NCBI GenBank assembly: GCA_013151445.1 | Contig: JAADIG010000062.1 | Location: 1-43,080, forward strand | Source of the DNA: Actinomycetota bacterium | GTDB taxonomy: Bacteria; Actinomycetota; Acidimicrobiia; Spongiisociales; UBA5794 | Length of the DNA: 43,080 nt | Direction: 5' to 3' | Made by a program: the position numbers and the translations under genes | Shown here: positions 16,031-23,846 of the stretch, piece after piece | Layout: each line of letters begins with the position of its first letter | Position numbering within the stretch: position 1 is the first letter of the stretch | Notes under the pieces: model-generated | Seen by the model: the letters and a program-made list of their open reading frames with translations, nothing else | Told to the model about the DNA's origin: nothing | Database searches by the model: none

Positions 16031-16093
16031 ATGGTGACATTAGACACACCTCTGACGCTTATTGCCGGTACCTTCGAGTCAACGCGACCCTAG
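16031..16093 (+). CDS. possible 20-codon small ORF or leader peptide
   Basis: The frame encodes MVTLDTPLTLIAGTFESTRP and has AGGGA seven bases before its ATG, a better ribosome site than that of the exporter gene which begins 86 bases after it. It could be a leader peptide of the exporter transcript or a chance ORF; there is no codon pattern or homology to decide. Confidence 0.2.
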   Translation: MVTLDTPLTLIAGTFESTRP

Positions 16094-16144
16094 AGCTCCG
16101 TCCTCTGTGCGGCCCATCGGCCGCCAACGTGTCACCCCCTGATC

Positions 16145-16162
16145 GAGATCGTTGACGATCTC
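16145..16162. promoter_or_regulatory. palindrome before the ABC exporter, likely operator
   Basis: GAGATCGT and ACGATCTC are perfect inverted arms around TG, ending 17 bases before the exporter ATG at 16180. Size and place fit the binding site of a TetR- or MarR-type repressor, but no such regulator gene lies in the window. A stem in mRNA that affects initiation is the alternative. Confidence 0.45.
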
Positions 16163-16179
16163 ACACCAGAAAGCCTCTC

Positions 16180-17928
16180 ATGATTCCGATCCGTTCCTAC
16201 GTTTCTTTGCTGTCCCGTTACCTTCGCCGCGTCAAGGCCCGCATGACGGTCCTTGCCGGTTTCGCACTCGGCGGCATCGCTCTTCAGCTCCTCCTACCCC
16301 AGCTCATTGGAAGGTTCATTGACGACGCTATCGGTGGCGCGGCTACCGATCAGTTGATCCCTCTCGCTCTTTGGTTTCTGGTTGTCGCGCTCGCGAGGCA
16401 AGCGTTAGCGATCGCAACGACTTGGCTCGCCGAGGATGTCGGCTGGCGATCAACAAACGAACTCCGGTCGGATCTGACACGCCACGTTCTGGACCTAGAC
16501 ATGGATTTCCACAAGGAACATACGCCTGGTGAACTGATCGAACGCGTGGACGGAGACGTCACGGCCCTGTCGGAATTTTTCTCTGCGTTCGTGGTGAAGG
16601 TCGTCGGCAACGGTCTTCTCGTCACGGGTATTTTGATACTGATTACGTTCGAACACGCACTCGTTGGACTCATCCTGTCGGTATTCACCCTCGCCACGCT
16701 TGCGTTAATGATGGCGGTGCAGACAGTGGCGATCCCCTGGTGGAAGACACAACGCGCCAGCTCGGCAGAACTCATGGGATTCCTCGGCGAACAGCTCTCC
16801 GGAACCGAGGATATTCGTGCGAACGGAGGTGTCGGGTTCATGGTGCACACGTTCACCGACATTCTGCGCAGGTGGCTGCCCAGGCGGGTCCGGTCGCGCC
16901 TTGGGTTTGCAATGCTGTGGGGAACCGGCATTGTTCACTTCGTCGTCGGGGCCACTCTCGTCATGTGGCTCGGGACTCGCTACCTCGGTCCGGGTGGTCT
17001 CACGCTCGGTGGTGTCTACCTCATCTTCCACTACACCGAAATGACTCGTAACCCCATGGATGAGATCCGCAGCCAGATGGAGGTATTCCAGAAGGCGGGA
17101 GCTGGGATCGACCGTGTCACAGAGCTCATGGAACGCCGGTCGAATCTCGACACATCGGGGACTACGGCAATTCCATCCGGTGCTCTCAGCGTCGTATTCG
17201 ACCATATGTCATTCGCCTATGCCGACGACGAAACTTCGACGGTTCTCCACGACATCGATATCTCCATCGCCCCCGGGCGGGTGGTCGGGGTTCTGGGCCG
17301 TTCAGGATCCGGGAAGTCGACGATGGCGAAGGTTCTCACCCGCCTCTATGACCCAACGCAGGGCCGCGTTCTCCTCGGCGGGGTGGATCCGCGAGAAGCG
17401 TCACTCCACGACCTCCGCCGCCGTGTGGGCATGGTGACCCAAGACGTCCAACTGTTTCGAACGACGGTGCGCAACAACCTCACCTTCTTCGATGCAGCAA
17501 TCAACGATGAACGCCTCATGTCGGTACTCGCCGACCTCGGCCTCAGCAACTGGTTGGATTCGCTCCCTAACGGGCTGGATACGATGCTCGAATCTGGTGC
17601 CGGGGGCCTCTCTGCCGGCCAGGCGCAACTGCTGGCCTTTACGCGGATTTTCCTCAAGAATCCCGGGTTGGTGATCCTTGATGAGGCATCGTCACGTCTC
17701 GATCCGGCCACCGAAGCCATGATTGAGAGTGCCGTCGCCGCCGTCATCATGGATCGAACGGCATTCGTCATTGCCCACCACCTCGGGACGGTCGCCCGCG
17801 CCGACGACATCATGATCATTGAAAACGGGACAGTCATTGAATTTGGGGAACGCACCACCCTGCAGGCCGACCCCACCTCAAGGTTCTCACGGCTCCTTGC
17901 ATCCGGCATGGAGGAGGTCCTCGCATGA
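16180..17928 (+). CDS. ABC exporter half-transporter, catalytic-site subunit
   Basis: The 582-residue protein has a six-helix ABC exporter membrane domain (about residues 22-310) and an ATPase domain (about 335-575). ATPase motifs: Walker A GRSGSGKST (373-381), Q-loop Q421, signature LSAGQ (477-481, second Gly changed to Ala), Walker B VILDE with the catalytic E502, and switch H533. The next gene encodes the partner, overlapping by four bases. In the pair this subunit gives the intact catalytic Glu, while its own signature is altered, the usual asymmetry of heterodimeric exporters such as TM287/288. Substrate unknown: drug, lipid or peptide. A palindrome lies just upstream. The ribosome site is weak. 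Confidence 0.92.
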   Translation: MIPIRSYVSLLSRYLRRVKARMTVLAGFALGGIALQLLLPQLIGRFIDDAIGGAATDQLIPLALWFLVVALARQALAIATTWLAEDVGWRSTNELRSDLTRHVLDLDMDFHKEHTPGELIERVDGDVTALSEFFSAFVVKVVGNGLLVTGILILITFEHALVGLILSVFTLATLALMMAVQTVAIPWWKTQRASSAELMGFLGEQLSGTEDIRANGGVGFMVHTFTDILRRWLPRRVRSRLGFAMLWGTGIVHFVVGATLVMWLGTRYLGPGGLTLGGVYLIFHYTEMTRNPMDEIRSQMEVFQKAGAGIDRVTELMERRSNLDTSGTTAIPSGALSVVFDHMSFAYADDETSTVLHDIDISIAPGRVVGVLGRSGSGKSTMAKVLTRLYDPTQGRVLLGGVDPREASLHDLRRRVGMVTQDVQLFRTTVRNNLTFFDAAINDERLMSVLADLGLSNWLDSLPNGLDTMLESGAGGLSAGQAQLLAFTRIFLKNPGLVILDEASSRLDPATEAMIESAVAAVIMDRTAFVIAHHLGTVARADDIMIIENGTVIEFGERTTLQADPTSRFSRLLASGMEEVLA

Positions 17929-19703
17929 GCAACCCGCAGACCGTCCCGACCCGAAAGCTGATGGTCCAGCTCGCCAACAGATTCAGATTCAGATATCTGA
18001 TGAACCTGGCCATCTGGACCTCAATGTGGGCGCTGCCGATCATTCCGGGTCTCTTGACACGTCGTTTCTTCGATTCTCTTGAGGCCGGTACTGCCGGGGC
18101 CAACGTCGCCACGATCATCGTGATCTTTCTGGCGTACGGAGTTGCGCGCCTTGCCATGATGTTGATGGGGATGTGGAACGATGCACACATGGGCTTTCGC
18201 TTGGAGTCGCTGCTTCGGCGCAACATGATCGAGCGTCTGTATGCACTGCCCGGCGCCCAATCGGTCGAACACTCCCCCGGTGAAAGCATTTCGCGCTTCC
18301 GGGAGGATATCGAGCATGTGGAGGAGGCCCACGGATGGACCGCAGACACTGCTGGTGCGATCGTATTCTCGGCTGTCGCCGTTGTCGTGCTATCGAGTAT
18401 CGATCTGCGGATGACACTCATCGTGTTCACACCGCTCGTCATTGTCATCGTCATCGCCGAACGGTTCGGTACCAGGATCAAACGCTATCGCCTCGCGGCG
18501 CGCAAAGCGACCGGTGCCGTAACCGGTGCGATCGGTGAGCTGTTTGCGAGCGCTCAATCCGTAAAAGTGGCTGGTGCGGAAGCATCCATGGTCGCCCACA
18601 TCGATGGTCTCTCCGAACACCGCCGGGTGCTCATGGTGAAGGACCGTGCCCTCGGCGCTGCTCTGGAATCGGTTTTCTGGAACGTGCTCTACATAGGGAC
18701 TGCAATCATCCTGATTCTGTCGGCAGGCTCCATGACCTCGGGTGATCTTTCACTCGGCGAGTTTGCGCTATTTATTTACTTCCTCGACTACGTCACCGAC
18801 GCCGTGTATTTCATAGGGCTGTTCATAACCCGGATGAAACAGGCGGGAGTGTCGTTTGACCGAATGATCGGCTTCATGCGTGGTTCGCACTGGAGCGAGC
18901 TAGTACAAGATCGCGACCTGGCGCTGCGTGGGAGTCATCCTCTCCCGGAGATCTCGACTGCCCGTACTGCCCCTGCGTTGGAGACCCTCGTGGTCTCGGG
19001 TCTCGGCTATCACTATCCCGGCACCAGCCATGGAGTCACCAACGTCGATCTGACGGTGCATCGTGGCGACTTCGTCGTCATCACCGGGAAGATCGGCTCC
19101 GGGAAGACGACGCTTCTTCGCGCCATCCTCGGTTTGGTCGACGCCACCGAGGGAGAAGTCCGCTGGAATGGGATGCTCGTACGGGACCGCGCCGCGTTCT
19201 TCACACCTCCGGTGTCGGCATACACACCCCAGGTGCCGCATCTGTTCTCGATGTCCCTACGGGACAACCTGCTGCTTGGTCTCCAGCTCGGCGACGGTGA
19301 TCTCGCACGCGCCGCATACGCGGCAGCTCTAGAGGATGACATCCTCGAGATGCCAAACCGCCTCGACACTCCGGTGGGACCGCGCGGCATGCGGCTCTCG
19401 GGTGGCCAGGTGCAACGCGCCGCCGCAGCCCGCATGTTTCTCCGGGAACCCGATTTGTTGATATTTGACGATCTGTCCAGTGCGTTGGATATTCGCACCG
19501 AACTCACGCTTTGGGACCGTCTGAGATCGGGCAATACCGAGACGACGTCCTTGGTCGTATCACACCGTAAACCAGCGTTGAAGATGGCAACCACCATCGT
19601 CTTGCTCGACGAAGGATCAATCAGTGCTGTCGGAACCGTCGATGAGCTGCTTAAATCCTCACGGCTCTTTCGCGACCTGTGGCACGGCACAACATCGACG
19701 TAG
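17925..19703 (+). CDS. ABC exporter half-transporter, degenerate-site subunit
   Basis: A 592-residue partner of the preceding exporter gene: membrane domain about residues 25-315, a short linker rich in Thr/Ala, then the ATPase domain 353-585. Motifs: Walker A GKIGSGKTT (388-396), Q436, canonical signature LSGGQ (491-495), Walker B LLIFDD where the catalytic Glu is replaced by D516, and switch H547. Its canonical signature would face the catalytic Walker site of the first subunit, and its own Asp site would pair with the altered LSAGQ, giving one working and one degenerate ATP site. ATGA overlap at 17925 ensures equal production. A histidine kinase gene follows after 79 bp. Confidence 0.92.
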   Translation: MSNPQTVPTRKLMVQLANRFRFRYLMNLAIWTSMWALPIIPGLLTRRFFDSLEAGTAGANVATIIVIFLAYGVARLAMMLMGMWNDAHMGFRLESLLRRNMIERLYALPGAQSVEHSPGESISRFREDIEHVEEAHGWTADTAGAIVFSAVAVVVLSSIDLRMTLIVFTPLVIVIVIAERFGTRIKRYRLAARKATGAVTGAIGELFASAQSVKVAGAEASMVAHIDGLSEHRRVLMVKDRALGAALESVFWNVLYIGTAIILILSAGSMTSGDLSLGEFALFIYFLDYVTDAVYFIGLFITRMKQAGVSFDRMIGFMRGSHWSELVQDRDLALRGSHPLPEISTARTAPALETLVVSGLGYHYPGTSHGVTNVDLTVHRGDFVVITGKIGSGKTTLLRAILGLVDATEGEVRWNGMLVRDRAAFFTPPVSAYTPQVPHLFSMSLRDNLLLGLQLGDGDLARAAYAAALEDDILEMPNRLDTPVGPRGMRLSGGQVQRAAAARMFLREPDLLIFDDLSSALDIRTELTLWDRLRSGNTETTSLVVSHRKPALKMATTIVLLDEGSISAVGTVDELLKSSRLFRDLWHGTTST

Positions 19704-19782
19704 TCCTTCACCTCGTGCGTCAGGTGCCGATCTTTCTTACAGGAAGTTCCTCATGTGAAGTCCGGTATAACGAGGAGTACGG

Positions 19783-21537
19783 ATGCAAGCCCGGCGAACA
19801 TCACAAATCGCTACGGTCGCTCTTGCGATCGTCTTTGTCGTGTCCGCTGTTGCTAGGTGGTCGGTCTGGATAACGGTTCTCGTGGGACTTGGTGCGATAG
19901 TGGCCGCCCTCGGTGTTTCCCGGAGCGAAGACACCCGACCTGACATAGAGAACCAAATCGCCCAGGTTGCACACGAGTTGCGCACACCGCTCACCTCAGT
20001 GCGGGCGGCACTCGACCTCCTCGTTGATCCTTCGGCGGGACTCGAACTGACGGAGCGGACGGAGATTCTCGAACTCGCTGGCTCCGAAGCGGGGCAGATG
20101 CTGCACCTCGTAGACAACCTGACACTCGCTGCGAAGATGGCTCAAGAAACCATCCAGCCTGAGGCCATCGGATTCTCGCTGTCGACAACCATTCGCCAGG
20201 CAATCCGCAGAAACCCTTCCGTGGCCGAACGCACTTCGCATACCGAGAGCGTTCCGACCGGTGTCGTTGCAGATCCGCAGCTCGTTACCCAGATCGTCGG
20301 CAACCTCGTACAAAACATTGCCCGGTACGCCCCGTACGGCCGCATCGACGTGGAATACGAGTTGGTCGACGGCAATGTGGTCGCCTGTTTTGCGGATGGC
20401 GGCCCGGGTATCGAACCAGATGCTGCGGAGAAGATCTTCGAGGGAAACAAGTCCCGCATGGGTTTGGGAGTTGGGCTGAAGCTCAGCCGAACGCTGGCCC
20501 GGGCCATGGGGGGTGACCTGACGCTTCGCCAACACGATGATCCGGAAGCCTCCGGCTGTGTGTTCGCCCTGACCCTCCCGGCGGTACCCGCCGGCACCAA
20601 CCCCGACCCGCTTCCCTCCGACATTGGGCCGGCCGATCCTGTGGCACTGTCACCGCGGTCTCGTCTACTTATCGATATCGCTTCGGTACTTTCCGAGTCC
20701 TCGCTCGACATTCTCGTATCCCGCCTGCACGGTTGGTACACGGATCTGCTGGGTGCCCATGGCGGAATCTTGATGGTTCCCAAACCCGAGGGTGCGTGGG
20801 ACCCAGCGGGTTCGTTCGGATCGGTAAACATTGTCGGGCCAGGCATCACCAGTGAGGGCCTCGACTTGGCGCTGACGACGCAAATGCCACTCACGGAGCG
20901 CTCGTTGCCAGACCGGTCACCTTCGTGGGCGAAACGACTCAACTCGGAGGGCGCGATCTTCTTCCCCTTGAAACACCACGGTTCCGTACTCGCGGTTCTC
21001 GTGATCGGGTGGGAGTACGCATCGGAGATGCCCGAGGGAACCGGCGTCCTCGTCGCCGAGGCACTCGCAACATTGACCGGTGTGGCATTCCGGGACACCG
21101 AGGAGGTCGTCGACGGACGCTCGGACCGGGTACTGAGGTCGAGTGTGATGGAGTCGCTCCCACTGGCAATCTCGGTCTTTGAGGGCAACCCGCCGCGGGT
21201 GGTGGACTGGAACCAGGCTGAGCGTGACATGCTCGGGATGAAACACGACACCGATCGACCCCGTGAGGGCCTCGACTCAATGCAGAAGTACCAACTCCGC
21301 TACGAGGACGGTACGTTGTTGCAAACCAAGGACTCCCAAGTCATGCTCGCAATAACCACAGGGCGTTCCACCGGACCGACAACACTCTTCCTGACCAGAC
21401 CCGACGGGGCGGTCGTCAAAACGATATCAACCTGTTACCCGGTCAGGAACAATCGGGGCGACGTGACAGGTGCAGTTGTCCTCTCGGAGGTCGCCGAAAT
21501 CGTCACGCCCACCGTTAAGGGTTCGGACGCTCAATAG
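19783..21537 (+). CDS. membrane histidine kinase with C-terminal GAF and PAS domains
   Basis: The 584-residue protein begins with two close transmembrane helices (about residues 10-25 and 28-45), then HisKA with H64 in HELRTPLT, and a HATPase_c domain with the N-box VGNLVQNIARYA (about 172-183), ADGGPGI (204-210) and GLGVGLKLSR (228-237). All catalytic motifs are present. Behind the kinase come a GAF-like domain (about 295-455) and a PAS-like domain (about 470-575, SVFEGNPPRVVDWNQAERDMLGM). Sensor domains normally precede the kinase, so the order is reversed. No response regulator gene is near, hence orphan. GAGGAG five bases before the ATG supports the start. It follows the ABC exporter and might sense its substrate; that is inference. 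Confidence 0.87.
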   Translation: MQARRTSQIATVALAIVFVVSAVARWSVWITVLVGLGAIVAALGVSRSEDTRPDIENQIAQVAHELRTPLTSVRAALDLLVDPSAGLELTERTEILELAGSEAGQMLHLVDNLTLAAKMAQETIQPEAIGFSLSTTIRQAIRRNPSVAERTSHTESVPTGVVADPQLVTQIVGNLVQNIARYAPYGRIDVEYELVDGNVVACFADGGPGIEPDAAEKIFEGNKSRMGLGVGLKLSRTLARAMGGDLTLRQHDDPEASGCVFALTLPAVPAGTNPDPLPSDIGPADPVALSPRSRLLIDIASVLSESSLDILVSRLHGWYTDLLGAHGGILMVPKPEGAWDPAGSFGSVNIVGPGITSEGLDLALTTQMPLTERSLPDRSPSWAKRLNSEGAIFFPLKHHGSVLAVLVIGWEYASEMPEGTGVLVAEALATLTGVAFRDTEEVVDGRSDRVLRSSVMESLPLAISVFEGNPPRVVDWNQAERDMLGMKHDTDRPREGLDSMQKYQLRYEDGTLLQTKDSQVMLAITTGRSTGPTTLFLTRPDGAVVKTISTCYPVRNNRGDVTGAVVLSEVAEIVTPTVKGSDAQ

Positions 21538-22108
21538 CCATCATCTCGATCTCGAAGATCAGGGTCTCACCAGCGAGCCGGTTGTTCGCATCGACCGTGA
21601 TCATGGTTTCCGAAATTGCGATCACCACCGCTGACTGGCCGTTCCCGACAATGACCTGGTCCCCGACGTTGAATTCACCCTCTGCCTGGTCACGCGGAAT
21701 CTCGACAATGAGGTCGTCGTTCTTGAGACCGTATGCCTGCTCGGGCGGAATCGTCACCGTCTTTGTGTCACCGACGGCCATACCGACAACCCCGGCGTCG
21801 AAACCCGCAATCATCTGACCGGCACCGACCGTGAAGTCAAGAGTCGAGCCCCGCGGACGAGAGGCGTCGAACTCGGTACCGTCGGTAAGAGTCCCGATGT
21901 AGTGCACCGACACAAGGTCGCCGGCCTGCGCGACCGTACCGTCGGGCAGCGACTGTTCCGACTGTGACTGGTCTGGCTGGGTAGAAGACACGGATGCTCC
22001 CGGAGTCGTAGAGGTCTCGCCGACAGTGGTCGTTGTGGCCGTATCTCCACCCCCGCATGCAGCGGCAATGAGGGCGAAGACAACGATGACAATAGCGCTG
22101 CGCTTCAT
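21515..22108 (-). CDS. FKBP-type peptidyl-prolyl isomerase lipoprotein
   Basis: A 197-residue lipoprotein: signal peptide with lipobox AAAC (lipid Cys near residue 18), a Thr/Ser/Gln-rich spacer to about residue 52, then an FKBP domain. The FKBP part has VSVHYIGTLTDGTEFDASRP and AGQMIAGFDAGVVGMAVGDT, followed by an inserted flap (IPRDQAEGEFNVGDQVIVGNG) of the SlyD type, and a last strand LIFEIEMMAI. It should catalyse proline isomerisation or act as chaperone outside the membrane for exported proteins. It overlaps the end of the convergent kinase gene by 23 bases. It may be transcribed after the membrane sigma gene 98 bp upstream. Confidence 0.93.
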   Translation of the reverse strand: MKRSAIVIVVFALIAAACGGGDTATTTTVGETSTTPGASVSSTQPDQSQSEQSLPDGTVAQAGDLVSVHYIGTLTDGTEFDASRPRGSTLDFTVGAGQMIAGFDAGVVGMAVGDTKTVTIPPEQAYGLKNDDLIVEIPRDQAEGEFNVGDQVIVGNGQSAVVIAISETMITVDANNRLAGETLIFEIEMMAIERPNP

Positions 22109-22206
22109 GAGTTGGATTTGCTCCTTGGGGAAAGACAGGACACTAGACGACTCACAAGACTAGATGACCTGCCAAGCCAACGAGATCCGACGGACCCGGG
22201 TCGCGG

Positions 22207-23757
22207 TTACGGAGTGACGATGACGGTGATCTTCGTCTCAGCGACCGCACCAAACTCGTCAGTCACCCGCATCGTGAGAATGTGAATAGTTCGATTCCCC
22301 CCAACGAACAGGAGTTGAACCGTGGCCGACTCCCCGATCGCGAGACGCTGAGATTGCTGGTCGGAGAACCATTCGTAGACCAGCAGAGACGGGTTCTCGT
22401 CGCTGGCGGTTCCGCCAACGGTCCCCTGCCACACCATGGCACTCTTCGCGATCGTTAGGTTTACGGCAAGTTGGGCCCCGTCCTTGGGCGTCTTGATGAT
22501 CAGGTTGGACGGTGGGTTGTTGGGCGCCAACGTTGTCGTTGTTGTAGTCGTGGTCGGCGGTGGCAGTGTCGTCGTTGTAGTCGTTGTAGTCGTGGTTGGC
22601 GGTGGCAGTGTCGTTGTTGTAGTCGTGGTTGGTGGCACTGTCGTCACTGGGTCAGCTGGCGCTCCGGTCGATGAGGTTGAGGCGCCGGCCTCGTCCGCAA
22701 CGGTGCCGTTCGTCAACGGGACGACTGTGTCACCAGGAACGGGGGACGTAACACCGGCGATAGTGCTCGTCGTTGCGGCACTGGCGATCGCTGCCGCCCC
22801 AACATCGTTAGTAGTTGTCGTCGTCCCCACCGGCAAATACTCGGCGGCGACTGTGCCTGCCCCGAGACCGACCAGGATGACCGCCGCAACGATGATCGCC
22901 TTCTTGACGCGACGGCCAAAACGGGACCGGTTGTTGCTCGGTAGCGAGTCCCAGATGACGTCAGCAAGACCATCGGGCGCAGGCACTGCGGCCAGGGCGG
23001 CGAGGACTTGGTGGGGTGCAAGCATTCGCCTCTTGCGGTCGTCGCACTCATCGCAGCCCTCAACATGACGGTCGATCTGCTTGCGGAGTTGATCATCCAC
23101 GGGTGGCATCTCGGCACGGGCAACGACCAACGCGAGTTCGCGACAATGTTTGCTGCCCTTGCGGACTAGAAGATAGGTGCCGATCTGCTCGCCGAGCCGC
23201 GTCCGCATGCGCGACAGCATCGTGTAGGCATTGCCTTTTGTCACACCAAGGACTTCTGCAATTTCGGTGGAATCGAGACCCTGCCGGACACTGAGATCCA
23301 ACAGCATGTACTGTTTCTCGGGAAGAGCCGCTGCGGCCTCCCAGACGAGATCCGCCAACTCGGCCACCGCCGACGCATGGACCGGATCGTCGATCCTGGA
23401 CGCGTCCACGGCGGTGAGCAGTGGATTCAGCGGTCGATCGTCGGTCGCCAACGGAGCCATGGACTGGGCCTTCTTGCGATCCCGTATGCGGTTCAGCGAC
23501 TGTCGCCGAGCAATCGAGAAGATCCAGCCTCGGAATGCTGCCGGCTCGCGCAGCTGTACGAGCTTCGTGTCGACAAGCACAAAGACGTCCTGGGCAACGT
23601 CGGCCGCATCGGCGTCGTTGCGTAACGTCCGCGCTGCGAAGTCGTAGATGCGACTGAAATAGCGTCGATACAGCACCGCAAAGGCATCTCGGTCGCCGTT
23701 TTGGACCGCGACGACAAGGTCCGCATCGCTGGTCTGCTCGTTGTACAAAGTAGTCAT
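22207..23757 (-). CDS. membrane-bound ECF sigma factor with fused zinc anti-sigma-like part and outer domain
   Basis: This 516-residue protein is a one-piece signalling factor. Residues 1-195 are an ECF sigma factor (ADAADVAQDVFVLV and FRGWIFSIARRQSLNRIRDR in region 2; LPEKQYMLLDLSVRQGLDST and TKGNAYTMLSRMRTRLGEQ in region 4). Residues 200-250 hold C205 and the H231-x3-C235-x2-C238 motif of zinc-binding anti-sigma domains. A transmembrane helix follows at about 287-307, then a Thr/Pro linker to about 415, and a C-terminal beta-rich, Ig-like domain (417-516) outside the membrane. Such ECF factors with C-terminal regulatory extensions are known in actinobacteria; release by proteolysis is the likely mode. 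Start at the ATG at 23757, with GGGAGGG upstream; the frame opens further but is not needed. Confidence 0.88.
   Translation of the reverse strand: MTTLYNEQTSDADLVVAVQNGDRDAFAVLYRRYFSRIYDFAARTLRNDADAADVAQDVFVLVDTKLVQLREPAAFRGWIFSIARRQSLNRIRDRKKAQSMAPLATDDRPLNPLLTAVDASRIDDPVHASAVAELADLVWEAAAALPEKQYMLLDLSVRQGLDSTEIAEVLGVTKGNAYTMLSRMRTRLGEQIGTYLLVRKGSKHCRELALVVARAEMPPVDDQLRKQIDRHVEGCDECDDRKRRMLAPHQVLAALAAVPAPDGLADVIWDSLPSNNRSRFGRRVKKAIIVAAVILVGLGAGTVAAEYLPVGTTTTTNDVGAAAIASAATTSTIAGVTSPVPGDTVVPLTNGTVADEAGASTSSTGAPADPVTTVPPTTTTTTTLPPPTTTTTTTTTTLPPPTTTTTTTTLAPNNPPSNLIIKTPKDGAQLAVNLTIAKSAMVWQGTVGGTASDENPSLLVYEWFSDQQSQRLAIGESATVQLLFVGGNRTIHILTMRVTDEFGAVAETKITVIVTP
22528..22635. repeat. low-complexity repeat coding a Thr/Pro linker
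   Basis: Near-identical units of Thr runs broken by LPPP occur two to three times within the coding region of the membrane sigma factor (residues 375-410). The DNA is a run of ACN codons written on the minus strand. Copy number may vary between strains. Confidence 0.8.
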
Positions 23758-23805
23758 GGGCCCTCCCCTCGTTGAAAAGAGTAGGCGCTCGTGAGAAGAA
23801 CGCGC

Positions 23806-23835
23806 CAGAGGGCGCAGCCAACGCTGCGCCCTCTG
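23806..23835 (-). terminator. strong hairpin terminator after the surface protein gene
   Basis: CAGAGGGCGCAG and CTGCGCCCTCTG form a perfect 12-bp stem with a six-base loop, 12 bases past the stop of the minus-strand surface protein. A T-rich stretch (GTTCTTCTC) follows in that direction. It separates that gene from the downstream sigma gene. Confidence 0.7.
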
Positions 23836-23846
23836 TATTTGTTGGA

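Larger units (their letters stand above)
15772..16179. other. gene-poor divergent region
   Basis: These 408 bp separate the minus-strand sulfotransferase from the plus-strand exporter. They hold an inverted repeat at 15990-16004, a possible 20-codon ORF at 16031-16093 and a near-perfect palindrome at 16145-16162. A TTGACA at 15911-15916 and CCAGG/CCTGG arms at 15920-15934 are present, but no convincing -10 pairs with them. The open frame over 15764-15967 looks non-coding. Confidence 0.6.

Noticed and set aside
20142-21251. 369-codon open frame antisense to the histidine kinase
   Set aside because: The plus frame carries all kinase, GAF and PAS motifs; the antisense product is low-complexity Ser/Arg.
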